A DNA stretch of 64,000 nt from Archegozetes longisetosus (GCA_018873245.2 JAEMBT020000009.1:6115180-6179179); one strand, 5' to 3'. Counted from the first letter of the stretch, positions 33,853 to 46,922 are shown. Made by a program: numbers and translations. Notes: a model not told the origin generated them from the letters alone.

Positions 33853-36288
33853 TCATTGCTTAGAAAGTCCGGGATTAAAGTATAGAGATTTAGTCCAAGC
33901 TCTATATTTCCATTCAATGGCTTGTTTCGCACCATTTTTAGTGCATCGATTGTGAACGACATCACTAGCAATAGTCAAGATCTGATTCAATTCGCAATTA
34001 AACGAATATTGAGCCAAAGCCATTGAGAGCGCTGATCCGAACCACGTCCCGTTATGTTCGTTACGCCACGAAACATACCCATCAATAGTCGAATAACAGA
34101 CCATCATATCGGACATGATCGGTACGTGTGGCCACATCGCGGCATCAGCCACATCCTTATCATCTTCAGCTTCTTCTGCATCAAACTGTGGCCCGAAGTC
34201 CAAAGTTGAACCGCGGCAACAGTTGAAGAAAAACATTTTCGGCTTTTTGATCATTTGATGGCAGTTCTGGTTATTGAATATGGAGAGAACTTTCTCAAAC
34301 TCTATCCCTTGATTGTCAGATGCAATGATTTGACCAGAATTTCCGTGGCTTAATATGATGACCACTAGACAGTCGTGTTTCTTGAGATCATTATGTTTGG
34401 CTGTTTCGCGAAGTGTTTGCAATAAGTCTTGTTTGCATTGGTTTCGCTTTATGATTACCTAGTTATTAGATTTCAAAATTAGTTTAACAGTTTTCAACTA
34501 TAATCAGGTTCATTTTTAGTTTAAGTTTAATTTTTGAGGGTTTTATTACTAGTTATTATTATTACTAATTATTATTACTATTATTATTATTATTATTATT
34601 ACTAATAATTATTAATATATGAAAATTAAAAGTTTATTTATTAGAAAAATTAATCTAAAAGCTTATTAACTGTAACATAAATTATTGACTTAGTAAAAGT
34701 TTCTAAAAGTATCAAGCTACATAAGTTTCGATCTGAAAATCAGATCTGGCACTAAAAGTATTTTCAACAGATGATTTACTTAGAATTTAGTTTGGATTAG
34801 GGAAGCATTTGTTTGGTTTATATACCCTCTTCTAACGTCTGTATGATGATGAAATATAAGAAAATTTGTTTTTTCTACTGCGCTCAATTATCATTTCAAC
34901 AATCACTTATTTATTTATTTAGGCCACACTTCAATAAAATATTAGAACTGATACTCATTCGAGAAATAATAAGAAAATTTTGCCCAAATATTTTAGTTAT
35001 TAGAACTGTTTCCTAGATAAATAGATAGCTGTCTCCTCAATAAATCAATGCGTTTGTAATACATAATAATTAGTTACAAAACTAATCACTTTTTAATAAG
35101 TTCTCTTAGATATTAGTTATACTTCTCAAAAGTTTTTCTAAAAACTTTTTGCTCAATCTTCGAAAAAATAACAATTAGTTAAGAGAAGAAGAAAAAGTTT
35201 GAACATTTTAGGAATAAATTAGCAATTGTTAAGTTATTTTTTATTTGATTGTTTTATGGTCGTGCCGAGACGTAAACACTCGTAAAAGAATCCAGTTCAA
35301 TACTGAATATTCCAGTTCAATATTGAATAACTCACGGAAACGTTTTGAGACTCTTATTCACTGTCATAAAGGGTTTATTAACTTTTGGCAAGCATTTGAT
35401 TTTTGCTTTTATCTTATTTTCAACATATTATTCAAATATAAATATTAACTTTATATTAATCAGATATCTAATTTTCTGTCATCTAGCAATAACCTAGCAT
35501 CATTTCTAAAATTGACTATTTTTCGATTGAGCATTTCGATTATTTGTTGAAAAATACTTTATTACTAATTAAGGTCGAAATGAGTTATCCATTTAAAGAG
35601 GAAAATACTTTTAAGACATAATAATATGATAATAATCCACATAATTTATTTATTCACTAACTTTGAAATAACATTGCTAATAAATAGGTTTACGATTAAA
35701 TTAGTTTTTTGATAATAATTATCTACCATTTATTGATTAGTTAACTAATCAAATTCGATAAGTTATTATAATCTACTGATTAACAAAAGTAATAGAGAGG
35801 TTTGAGCAGTACTTTCAACTAAATTTCAAATTAAATATCATAAAAAACGTTTTCACGATTTTGGGCACTACATCAATTATTGACTCATTAAAGCTACTGA
35901 TCATATAGTTTTTTAGCTTTAATTTCAACAATTCATGTAATCATTTCAAATAATAAAGTCTTATACGAAAACTGACCTCGAAGTAAAGTTGAGAAAAAAT
36001 CAGACTAAGTCTTTGAGTTTCTTCGTCAGAGCCCACTCTTCTTGGGTATCGATTATTATCAAAGTCAACATTATTAATGATAAGACAAAATCCTCTTGGA
36101 TTCGACAGCATATGGTAAATATTAGATCCAGAGATCAAATTCTGAGCTTTTATGACAAGAGTTTCAATCTTATTGATTTGATCATTACTTTGGTTGGCGT
36201 TAGGTATCGTTGAGCTTGCGGTTGACGCTGATGTAGAGGAAGTTTCGCGAAACCTATTCAAGTTGTGATCAAGTTTTTCAGCTTCCAT
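33853..36288 (-). CDS. caspase (executioner-like cysteine protease)
   Basis: Two exons, 36288-35977 and 34458-33853, join in phase 0 (donor GTCAGT, acceptor AACTAG) to give 305 aa. A short Ser/Thr/Asn-rich prodomain of roughly 55 residues precedes the p20 region: RGFCLIINNVDFDN, RVGSDEETQRLSLIF, catalytic His at about 142 in VVIILSHGNSG, and catalytic Cys at about 185. The usual QACRG pentapeptide reads NCCRG, with two adjacent cysteines. An acidic linker (DAEEAEDDKDVADAA) separates it from p10, which keeps the substrate-pocket block YSTIDGYVSWRN and GTWFGSAL. Caspases cleave after Asp in apoptosis and are activated by cleavage in this linker. The short prodomain without a CARD or DED suggests an effector caspase. 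The 1.5-kb intron holds only AT-rich sequence and an ATT microsatellite near 34550-34620. Confidence 0.92.
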
Positions 36289-37358
36289 TCAAGTTCTTTA
36301 CAGGTATTCGACGAATATCTGGCTGAGAAAAGTTTTTATATAGATAGTTGTCTCAAACATTTAGATGAAACAAAGTCAAATTGAAATGTATCTTGCAAAT
36401 AATTAAAACTAAGTTATAATTAATAAACTTTTAGATAAATAAAAATCTAAGTGAATGCAAAATATTACGCAAAAATTTGATAGTTATCTAATTATATAAT
36501 ATCTAAAAGAATCCTTTTATTAATAATTAATCTCAATCAGAATTAGAATCAGAATTAGAATCAGAATTAGTATCAAATGTATTACTCATTAAAATAGAAG
36601 TCCTTGTTTTGAAAACTTTACACTCCGTTAAAAGAAAAGTTCACATGAAAAAAGGATTTATAAACGTATAAAGTCATCACCAGATCCGCAGCTAAAGTCC
36701 TTCGATCTCGATAGACATTTGCTCGTAATTATCATAATATATCATTACTGGAAAAATATAGTGTTTTCAGTTATCCCCAAAATCTCTCTCGTTGAACGCG
36801 TACTGCATTTATTGCAATTTTCAGAAAATATTTTTCTTTTTCACCGTTCAACTAATTTTCTACTTATGTTATGAAACCTCATGTGCAAAAAGTTTCTTTT
36901 CCGCAGTTTGAAGAGCTGACTCAAACACTCATATTTTAATAGGCAGTCATTGAAAGTTCGATTAGTATTCGTGTATCGGGTTAGCAAGTAAAGATCAAAA
37001 ATATTGAGTTGTACACAAACATCTGCATTTATTTCTTATTTTTCATCTTCATTGCAATATTCAGACTAGTAGATTAGTCTTTAATTATATAATTTTCTAT
37101 CAACTAATTTCAAAACTTGATTATTGTTTATCTTAATGACCGAATACTAAAGCAATTATAATCTCTGAAAAATCTCTTTACATATAATGAAATGCGTTAT
37201 ATATTCGTAGTCAAGGCTTAAATAAAAAATAAAAATGTTTTCGAGTTTAAAGCTTTTCTCTAGAAAAATCGGAAATTATACTGTATTTATAATGTAGTTA
37301 TACTGTATCTGTCTAGTCTAGGTGTATACGACTGTTGAGGATCAGTGGTTCGTACTCT

Positions 37359-37450
37359 TATTTGAATTTTGTTCTTGTTTCATGAATTTTATTCTTGTTT
37401 CATGAATTTTATTCTTATTTCATAAATTTTATTCTTATTTCATGAATTGA
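37359..37450. repeat. 20-bp minisatellite, about 4 units
   Basis: Tandem units TTTTATTCTTGTTTCATGAA with G/A and G/A variants in later units. Confidence 0.75.
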
Positions 37451-39077
37451 TAATACAGTTAACACATGTGTATGCCTGCATTTCTATCTCAATGCCACAA
37501 ATAAAAATAACATATCTTTATTAATAGTTACTAGTCATCAAAACAGAAACAATAACTATCAGAGCTTAGGCTTGGCTGTATAAGTTTACAATATATCTTA
37601 AATCAATCAAAGTGAATAATACGTTTCTGACTGTGGTGTCTTGAACGTTTTTATGCTTAACAATAACTATTGGATAGATAGAGAAAATGATCAATTTTAT
37701 TACTCATTATTTTATAGTTAACTCTAACTCTAGCTATGACTTCATTCAATCACATTTTAACGCTTTAAGATATCATTGAAAATACTTCTAAGCCCTGGAT
37801 ATTGATAAAAGTGAAGGATATTTGTTTCCAAACTTTTTCATAGTACTTAAGCCATACTTAATTAGAGTAATTTTCAATAACACAAACTATCAATTAGATT
37901 GATTATTGAATAGCAGATCTATTTTCAGCTCGAGTTTCAAGTCTGGCTTGTATTTTATAGTTACTGTCTCGATGATGATAGTTACGGGTGATTGTTGAAT
38001 ACGTTATGTGTCAATATGATTTAAATCAGGAGTCAGTCCCAAGCATGAACTATTGTTGAAAATCACGTTTTGCTTTCAATTCAATCAAGTGTAGAGAATA
38101 CTAATAGTTCTAAAGGTCGTAAAATATTGTTTTTAAGCGTGATTTTTGCTTATATATCATTAAGTCTTCTCGAAGGAAGCCTTAATTTATTCCGATAGAG
38201 TCCTATTCGCAAACAAATTTTTAAATAGCTATAAAGACGCTTCTATTTAACAATCGGAACTAGTTCTTAAATTAATTGAACTCCAAGTTCAAAACTGTAT
38301 ATCTTATAGTTTTTCGAAGCGATAACCACTTTCTGGCCATTAGCTACAAATATGTTTTCGTAACAAGAATGAGAAAATAAATCATTTTCTTCTGTCACTG
38401 TTAATGGACTCTTAATTAAAGCTAAGATAAAATAATTAATTATTTTGTATCCATTCGTGTTTGGTGACATTAATGCAATCGTATCTAACTGATTGTTTGA
38501 CTAATTAATCAAAGTTTTTTGACCACTGTTAATGCAAACTTTATTGAAATTTCTAGTAATTCAACTTAGAGATAGTAAGAAAAGTTAAGTTATTTTGATT
38601 TTCAGAAAGTTTAAAGAGTTATTGAGGAAGAAATCATGAACCTTGTCAGAATAGGAGCCATAACGTGTCACATTAGCAATCATGAGATTTATGCTAAAAT
38701 TAAGAAATAAACGTTAGAATAACTTCTTGCTAAGTTCTTGAAAGTAGCTGGAAACTTAGCTTAATTTCTCACTTTGCATTCATTATAGCCTTCAAGAGAA
38801 TGACACTCTATCTAAAAACAATACTCATATAGTTTTCAAACTCACAAAAACTTAATAACACCATATCAGAAGAGAAAATAAACAAAAATTAATTGCAAAT
38901 AGCAATAATTTACAGATAGGAAAAGTTGAATATAATTCTCAGCAACAATTGGTTTAGTCATTAAGTATCAGGAAGTGTAAAAAATAATAATAACATCAGA
39001 ACCAGAAGATTAGATTTTGATTGAAGGCCAAGGTTTCGGTTAGAGCAGTTTCGGTGTTGGAAAATATATTTAGTTGA

Positions 39078-39173
39078 CTAGTAGGCGGTCGCGTATAGTT
39101 TGATGGATTCTAGTAGGCGGTCGCGTATAGTTTGATGGATTCTAGTAGGCGGTCGCGTACAGTTTGATGGATT
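39078..39173. repeat. 32-bp tandem repeat, 3 units
   Basis: Three almost identical 32-bp units beginning CTAGTAGGCGGTCGCG, with one T/C difference in the third. They are notably richer in G and C than the flanks. Confidence 0.85.
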
Positions 39174-41175
39174 GACTTTTGTGACTCAATAGGTATTGCA
39201 GTAGAAATTATATTTTTAGCTTTCATTTCCTTCTAAACCAGTTAAATTCCTGCGAAAATACTGTACACTTACTTTGTTTTTTAGATAGCTGTTCGATTGC
39301 ATCTGATTTGAGAGAGATTCAATTTTATTTTTCAAGCAATACTTTCTATGACTTATTAATAGTTGAAGTTTCTCTGTAGCAATACTTTCTCTAAAGCTTA
39401 TCTTAAGTAGACTTAAAAATATTTGCTTTACATATAAGAAACGCTGAGGAAGTACATGAAAAGTTAGTCAAACATTGATTTGATGGGTTGAGATAATATT
39501 TTCTATGATACTATTATGAGAACTAAAAATCTGTTTCAGATATAATAAAGCTTCCTAATTATTCATTTTAATGGTTTTTAAGACTGTTTAATAGGAATTT
39601 AAGCCTCTTTTCCACTGACTCATTGTTTTTTAAATTTAATCTTCAGACTGTTGAGCAATAAGATAGTAATGGTTATTATTGAGGACAATTATATTTGTCT
39701 ATTGCATAAAATATTCTTAATTTCTAAGGAAAATGAATCATTTCTATGTTCATGTACATTAACCAAGTCTTATTTTGCAATATCTTAAGCATTAAAGTTT
39801 AATCTTATGTAAAACATTAGCAAATATGTAAATGAGCAGAACTGTCGAGTGGCAAATACATATTTCCATCAAATGCTATGCAAGATTAGTTTTGAAATTA
39901 TCCTTTCAGTTGATTGCTATCAATAATTATTTACTCTATGACAATTCTATCTGATAATAAATGCATAAATTTAGTTATCCAGATAGATCTAATAAATTAA
40001 CTAACATTTCAATTATTTCACAGCAATTTTCCTCTACTTCAAAGTCAAGCTTAGGATCAGAGTTAATGGGATACTCATATTTAGATAATTGATAAGTTGA
40101 GACCTTACTATTGAAAGCTTTCAGTATTTAATTAGTTCTCAGAGGAACACCTGTAAGTAATAAATAATCTGCTTATTCAAATACTATAAGAATGCAAATC
40201 ATGGTCCCAAACATGCAGTTTATTTATTCGTTTTAAGTTTTTTAACAGGATTAAAAGCTATTAAAACAGAGAAAATAAATTGAAAATAAAGTTTTATTTT
40301 TTCAAACTGCAGACTTTCTTATCCGAAGTGTGTCTAAATTTAATTGAATTACTTATAAAAACGTCAATATTTAAGTAAATCAATAGAAACTTCAAATGCA
40401 TATAAGTTATACTTAATGCTGAAGTCCTTCACAAGAAACGCTAACTTGCTTATGAAAATAAATTTATCAAAACTATTAATAATTTTAAGGTCGAACGCCA
40501 TAGCAGTCTTTGGTATAAATATTTTTTATACTGTTATCCGCCCTTAAATTCATCAAAATCTAGAGGGCTCTAAAAGACGATTTAAAAAGTGCCTGTTACA
40601 ATTTACGCATTACTGAAAATGAATGTATTGTTCAGTTGAAATTGCATTAGCGTATGTTTAAGTGTAAATTAAGTTTGCATAAAAACGTTTTTCTTCTCTA
40701 CTATTCTCTTGTCAGGAGAAACAAAACGCAACCCAAAAGTTAAATATAAAAATATCACCGCATTTACCAACTTATATAAAAAAAGAAGGTCATCGAGTAT
40801 GGAAATAATTGACGACAACTTTTTACATATACAGTTCGTATTAACAAACGTTTGGATTCTGAACACACACTTTTCAAGCGTGTGTATATTTCATATTACA
40901 GTCAGTAAAACGTTTTTTACAACTGAAAAATATCAAGAAATCCGTTCTGCTTTGTTATTAAAAACTAATTTTCTGACTCATAATATGTTATAATTATATG
41001 TAAACTGATTATACGTTTTGACGTTTGAAAAGCTTTTTTAGAGAAATCTTTTCGGGAGAAACCTTTTCTGCTGTTAGGCTTTTTGAGTTATGTAACACTC
41101 ATTCAACTGCTATTCTAGTTATAAGTTATGTCTAGTTATATAAATAGCTGACAAATTCTGGTTTTTTTCCTTCAG

Positions 41176-41462
41176 TGGCAAAAGTGTTTCTCAAGAGACA
41201 GTTTGGCTGCAACTCAGTTATGGAAAACAATGAGAACTCTAGTAATACTTTGAATATCTACAAGAGTAGCTGCAATGGTGTCAATAAGTCGACGGCTAGA
41301 ACTGCTGACAAGTTTTTAGTGCCCGGGACTAGTGGTGACAAACATTTTGATGTTATGCAAGCTATTGATGGTATGAAAGCTAGAATTCATCAGTTGTTGA
41401 ATGAAACCAATCAGTTGAGGTGTGAAAATAGTCAACTTAGGAAACAGTTATCAAAAAACTAA
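41176..41462 (+). CDS. small coiled-coil protein, terminal exon
   Basis: The exon opens after a strong acceptor (TTTTTTTCCTTCAG) and runs to a stop at 41460-41462. In frame it reads x-TG-GCA-AAA, so an upstream exon ending in A would place a split start codon at the junction, giving 95 aa beginning MAKVFLKRQFG. Alternatively translation starts at ATG 41220 (MENNENSSN) for 80 aa. The N-terminal half is Asn/Ser-rich and polar. The last 35 residues (AIDGMKARIHQLLNETNQLR, then ENSQLRKQL) have hydrophobic residues in a heptad pattern, typical of a parallel coiled coil. The upstream exon was not identified. I do not recognise the family. Confidence 0.55.
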
Positions 41463-43240
41463 TTTATGTATAAATGATTTTTTTTATTTATCTTATTTCT
41501 AATTATTATTTTCTTTTTCGTTTATGTCACTTAATGTTAACTCTGTTATAGTAGTTATTTTGGAAAATATTTTTGTAAAACTTTCTGTCACTTAAATAGA
41601 CTAATATTTGACTGCTTAATATGTATCTATAAATGACTTCTATTATAATTCCCTAAAATATGTATAACCCGAAAATGCTGATAATATACGCACAAACTTT
41701 AATATGTTTTTCTCAATCGAGTAAATATCTAAATGTGATCTTATAAAAAATAAAGAGTGCATTAAAAGCTATTTAATCATTCGAAGAAGTAATTTATTGC
41801 AGACTTTGATTAATCTCCCATTAAGAATTGGTACTGACTCTGTACTAACTCCATTTTTCAGCCCTACAGAATCGACTCTCATATCAATGTTTAATTGACG
41901 GTCAAATTTTTTTGTTTCTATAAATTACTTCTTTTTTGATGATTGGCATTGATTTGGAATATTTTTAAAAACTTCCAATATTTAGCTAAATACTAGAAAC
42001 ATTTCAGAAGTTTATTCTGTTTGTTTTTACTTCAGTTTTTAGTCAGCGGCGAAGCCAAGGGGGTCGAGAGTGTAGAGGCACCTCAACTTAAATCTCTCAC
42101 TAACCTTAAAGAAAGAGATGCTTAAATATGAAATCTTCTATATTTGTTATAATTATGAAAAATTAAATAAAAATACTGAGCGATTTAAATTTGAAACTTT
42201 AACACAGTGAGTTTTAATCTGAAAAGTAAATGTTTGATCAAACTAAGTATAATTGTTGACCTCCACTCAGCGCTTCGAGCTCTGTGATCTCCCTGAAAAA
42301 TTTTCTGACATGGCCACTATCTCCAATTACTTAAAATTAAAATGATCTAGATAAACATTATCTTTAATTAATTTAAGTGCATTTTAAAACGTCTAATTCG
42401 ACAAAAAATTTATTGAACAAGTTAATGAATATTTTCCGCAATTACTTTACTTCATTCCTAAAATAATTACATTAGCTTTGATTTCATGCTTTAAAACACA
42501 AAATAAGACATTTATTGCGCAAAATTCCGTAATTAAAATCATAGAAGTCTTGACCTAAAACTGCTCTTAAGAGACTTATTTATTTAACATATAGAGAATC
42601 TAAAAGCAAGTACGAGATAGGTGACTTTAAGTAAATACTAAAAAATTGAACGATCAATAAAATAGATTTCTGATTTAATTGAAATATAGTTAAATTTATT
42701 ATCTTATGATAACAAAACAGTTATCTATTGAAAAAGCTACAGCTACTTTTATCCGTAAATTAGTTACACGTCTGAAACTTGTCGTAATCAGAGATAATAA
42801 AAAATAGTGATTAATAGTTAATGGTTTTCCTCACAATAAAATCTATTTAAAGAAGTTTTCCTCTGTATTCGTGTCTTGTAGGCATTGATTACAAGATAAG
42901 AGTAATTTTTAATTTCATGTAAGGCAAGTAAACGAATTTAACCAATGAGTAGACTGTGTTGATCTTGAACTAAAATTTGATTAAAATTAGAAAATAACTG
43001 ATCTTTAGTTTAATTAAAGATTAATAATTGCTGACTTTTTGCAATCTCGAAGAATTTGTACCATAAAAGATAATCACGTAAAAAGTTTGACGTTATTTTC
43101 TCATATCTACAAGAGAAAAGTAGCATCTGTTACATTTCGCTCAACGTCAGAAAACAATTATATTAAAATCATTAGATCGCAGTTTTATTAATTTTTAATT
43201 ATACAAAATAATTATTTTGTTTGAAATTTTATAGCGCATA
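41463..43240. other. intergenic, nothing recognised
   Basis: AT-rich non-coding sequence with no tandem repeats or convincing exons. It must contain the promoter of the secreted-protein gene that follows. Confidence 0.5.
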
Positions 43241-43694
43241 ATGAAATTGATTTTAGCATTACTTCTGATTGTTTCAGTGACTTGTATTGAAGCAGAAACA
43301 GAGCCTAAAGTATCGGAAATTTATTACGAAGGTATGAAACATAATCAATGTAAAATAGCTGACGAATACTAAAAAGTGATGACTATTGAAAACATGAAAT
43401 CTATGATTAGGTATTATAGATAAAATCAAAAACTTGTTCAATGCCTTGCATATCACCGAAACGTTAAGTAATTTCAAGGCTTGGTTGAGTAAAACCTGGA
43501 GTAAAAGTATTGAAGATGCCAAAACAAATGTCGATAAGTTGAAAATTATCGCTAAACAGTTTATCGCTAGTGCTGCTACTTTACCCAAAGATGTCATATC
43601 AGAAGCAGTCAAATTTTTTGATGTCTACAAGGAACAGATTGGAGATTTGTGGACAGAAATTCAAGTGGTGAAGAATAACTCGAAATCAAATTAA
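43241..43694 (+). CDS. small secreted helical protein, unknown family
   Basis: Two exons, 43241-43331 and 43411-43694, with a 79-bp phase-1 intron (donor GTATGA, acceptor GATTAG) give 124 aa. The N-terminus is a clear signal peptide, MKLILALLLIVSVTCIEA. The mature part of about 105 residues has no cysteine and alternates Lys/Asp/Glu with hydrophobic residues (DKIKNLFNALHITETLSNF, then AWLSKTWSKSIEDAKTNV), suggesting several amphipathic helices, somewhat like small lipid-binding or apolipoprotein-like proteins. That resemblance is only compositional; I do not recognise the family. The polarity of exon 1 (signal peptide) and exon 2 (mature protein) is usual for small secreted proteins. It lies about 6 kb upstream of the secreted Ala/Gly/Lys array, but shows no sequence similarity to it. 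Confidence 0.75.
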
Positions 43695-45455
43695 ATAACT
43701 CTAAACTGAATAAATTAAATGCTATTTATATTTCAAGAATAAAATACGTCTAATTGTTATGAGTTGCACAAAGTTTTCGGTATTTCCACAATTTTTTCCG
43801 TATTTTCACAAAGTCATTAACTCATTATAGTAAAACTATAATGTGGTAACTTGAACATGTAGTTAAGTGATTTTTAAGAAACGATATCCTAGTCTCATAG
43901 AAAAACATGGCTTAATAGTTATAGACTTTTAAAAGGACCTAACTGCATGTGAAAGCTAGACAGGTTTTATTGTATTTCTGTTATTGATGGAAATTTCTCA
44001 GTTAATGAAACACCTATTTATTCTCTAGAAACTTGTTGAGCAAACTTGTCAACTATAGAAAGTTGAGGATATTTCATCATAATAAGTTGAAATCTCTAAA
44101 CATTAATTTTCATGCAAACAATTTCTCTAAACCAAATAGTGAATAATAAGGAAAAAAATTAGTCAAACTAATAATTACTGTCTGCTGAGAATGATTTATT
44201 ATTTAAAATGGTTATTTAATTTTAAATTAACAAGTTTTGTCAGAATGTTTGCCCAATATCTTATTCTTTTCCGACTAACTTTGACTACAAGTCTATAACA
44301 GGTTAATTTCATAGCAGGCTGTGCGCTATAGCAAGCTGTGCGCTATAACAGGCTGTTTATGCGATATTTGACTAAATTGTTGAATCGCGTGCTTTACATG
44401 AGCTCTAAAATATAGTCAATTTATAGACACAGGACATTTCCTTAAAATGTATCAGCTTTGTATCAATTATCATCTTATATGAAGTGATACTAATAGGCGA
44501 GAAGAGTCCCGAAAATTAGACGATCTTTTGTAAATGTATTTTTTGCATGAGTTCAATTCCAGCTTGAATCACTTCTGGTCTCCAGCTATTATCAATAATT
44601 ACACGTTTTATTGCTGAAAAAATATTAAATCTATTTAACATTCTTCATAATCTAGCTAAATGTATGTAATTTTCTGCATTCAGTTTGAATGCATTTAGCA
44701 TTTAGAGAAACAGAAATAAATACTTTGTTTTTTAAATATACACTAACTTTATATGCAAGAAGGATGTTCTTGACTTTTTCAACATTTTGATGAATGCATC
44801 ACAGAATATATTCAAATCACTTACTTCTACTCAGATTTAATTGTAGCTAAGTTTGAATTTATTTAAGAAGAGCGGAACAAATGTTTTCCAAACTTTCGCA
44901 ACTTATAGGTGTAAACTATGATAACGATAGGCTACCTATTTAAGAGGGGTAGCTACAGTTGGAGTTAGGTAGAGTTTGAATTTGAAATTATTTTCTAAAT
45001 TTTCGTTCAATTTTTCGTGCTTAGAGTTCTAAAGAGATAAAACTGTAACTACTTGAATAATTGAAGTTAGTCGCATACTCAATAGTTACATAAATTTGTG
45101 AACTAGCAAATAATCCAAAATGCATATAATTAATAATTTCTACCTGTGGTTTATATTAAAAATCGAGCTACAGAGCAGTGGATGGAAGTATCATCAAGCT
45201 GATTTTGAATTTGTAGGTCAAAAAATTTATAGATGAATGTTGTGTGAGTAACTTAAAATACATGGTTAAGCCTGATCTAAAAAACTTTGCACTAGAATAG
45301 CTGAATAGACATTTAAGCGAAGGAATAAGTGCAATTAACTTCTAAAGATAACTGTTGAGAAAACAACACGAGTAATCGTAATACTAAAATAATATTTAGA
45401 TTCAGAGCTTGAGATACCATTCAAATAATTAATTAAAATTAATTTGTCTATCCAG
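43695..45455. other. intergenic, nothing recognised
   Basis: AT-rich sequence. A short direct repeat of GGCTGTGCGCTATA lies at about 44315-44355. Upstream exons of the fragment at 45456-45680 were sought here without success. Confidence 0.5.
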
Positions 45456-45680
45456 AAACTAGCAAAATCCTTAAAATCGTGTGACTTTAAAGATAAAACT
45501 TACTCTAAGTTAATTGATCATTTTACAGCTAACACTGAACAGCTTAAAACTTACCGGCGAATTGGAGGTGGAATCTTGCCACCCATCGCTAGTTACGACA
45601 CTGGAGCAAATGTTATGTGCGTGGTTCACAACGGTATGAGTTTAAATATAGAGAAGTCGATGTTTAGTAAGAAGAAATGA
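45456..45680 (+). CDS. possible C-terminal exon, unknown function
   Basis: Open after a plausible acceptor (TTTGTCTATCCAG) and closed by a stop at 45678-45680, 74 codons. It reads KLAKSLKSCDFKDKTYSK at the start and RRIGGGILPPIASYDTGA near the middle, ending KSMFSKKK. Composition is like a genuine protein rather than a chance frame, and codon choice is normal. A DTGA tetrapeptide is present, as in aspartic proteases, but the surroundings do not otherwise fit that fold. No upstream exon was found. It ends right where the tandem-unit flank begins (about 45685), so it may be a gene cut by the duplication. Confidence 0.35.
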   Translation, partial: KLAKSLKSCDFKDKTYSKLIDHFTANTEQLKTYRRIGGGILPPIASYDTGANVMCVVHNGMSLNIEKSMFSKKK

Positions 45681-46706
45681 ATTCACGAGTAAAGAAAAGA
45701 TGATAGAAAAGATAAATCACGTAAAAGATAGAAGATAAAGCGGACACAAAATAAGTCATTATAACAATATCATAGTCACCCGTTATAAATAGTAGATTTG
45801 AAAGCATGCTAATGTCAGAACATTGTTAGATAATTTGTTTTTAATTACACTTGAATTGACAACTTTTTGAGTTATTTTTTTACGGAATGATTTGTTTGAG
45901 CAGTTATTGGAATATTCATTGGAACTGGCATTGTATAACAATTAGGAATATACTAATATAATATTAATATAATATTAGTAATATTGATGTTTGAAAACGC
46001 TTCAAGTTTTGTTTTTTACTCAAATTGTTCTCTGATTGTCAATTGTTTTATACATAGCGTACAAGAGTCTTCATTTTATTCTACTGATAAGGTATTTGTT
46101 GATTCAGTATTCTCTTTGGCTGAATACAATTCTGGTTTGAATTCTTGAACGCATTCTTGCTCTCTGATCTCAATGAGATATAGCTTTTGGATTAAAAAGC
46201 TATTTATAACTAGTTATGAAAAGTTTATCTTTGAAATCAGAAGAGTTTCGGAGAGAAAGTTATTTGCTGAAACAAATAAAAACAAGAGATAACTAATTAA
46301 TTATAGTTTTATCTCAAATCTAATGCCTAACTTTTGAAGTGTTGCTTAAGTCGAAATAGTAAAAATACAGTAAGACTTTTAAAAAACGTTAACTCGTAAC
46401 TTGATAACCAATTCTTTTAACTCATAAGTTGATTGTGAAGGCATTCATTATCAATACTTCTTTAATGAGGTTCGCATCCTGTTCTCTGGCAGCCTGTTAT
46501 GTTAAGTTGGGTTTGAATATTAATAAAAAGCATCTTTTCAGTTGTTAAGCTGTTGGTAAATAGAATTAGACTCATGTAAACATATTCTTAAATCTGAGCT
46601 TAATTTTTGAAAAATGTTATGTTACTGCATACAGTAAAGGTTCGATAAAAAGAACATTTCAATATAGCATACACACTTGCACGTAACACATACCAATGTA
46701 ATATAC

Positions 46707-46922
46707 TTAGGGTACACTCTGTTCTAAAATGAATGCAACAGAAGGTCATCAGGGATTCAACCTCCAGATCATTTTTATGACCACATTAATAAATAATAAC
46801 TAAAGCTATTAAATTTATTTTATTTCAAGCTTAATTTTAAATTTTAATCAATATTTTTTTACTTAGTCCTGCTTCAGCTAACGACCTTACTTACTGTTGC
46901 ATTCATTTTTCAATAGAGTACA
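46707..46922. mobile_element. TIR element in unit flank
   Basis: Inverted ends AAAATGAATGCAACAG (46731 onward) and its complement CTGTTGCATTCATTTTT (about 46897-46912) extend outward imperfectly to about 30 bp. No coding capacity. The same element occurs at 52545-52740 and, decayed, from 62405, so it was present before the units duplicated. Confidence 0.65.

Larger units (their letters stand above)
36289..41175. other. intergenic, tandem repeats, no supported gene
   Basis: Contains a 12-bp repeat (TCAGAATTAGAA) at 36535-36575, a 20-bp repeat (TTTTATTCTTGTTTCATGAA) at about 37359-37450 and the 32-bp repeat at 39078-39173. A minus-strand frame at 38267-38470 begins with ATG and ends normally after 67 codons, but has no recognisable features. 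Confidence 0.5.

Noticed and set aside
40669-40993. Overlapping plus and minus ORFs
   Set aside because: The plus ORF starts at TTG, neither has recognisable composition or splice context, and they lie in simple AT-rich sequence.
43274-43612. Minus-strand 112-codon ORF over the small secreted protein
   Set aside because: It spans both exons and the intron of the well-supported plus-strand gene and has no features of its own.
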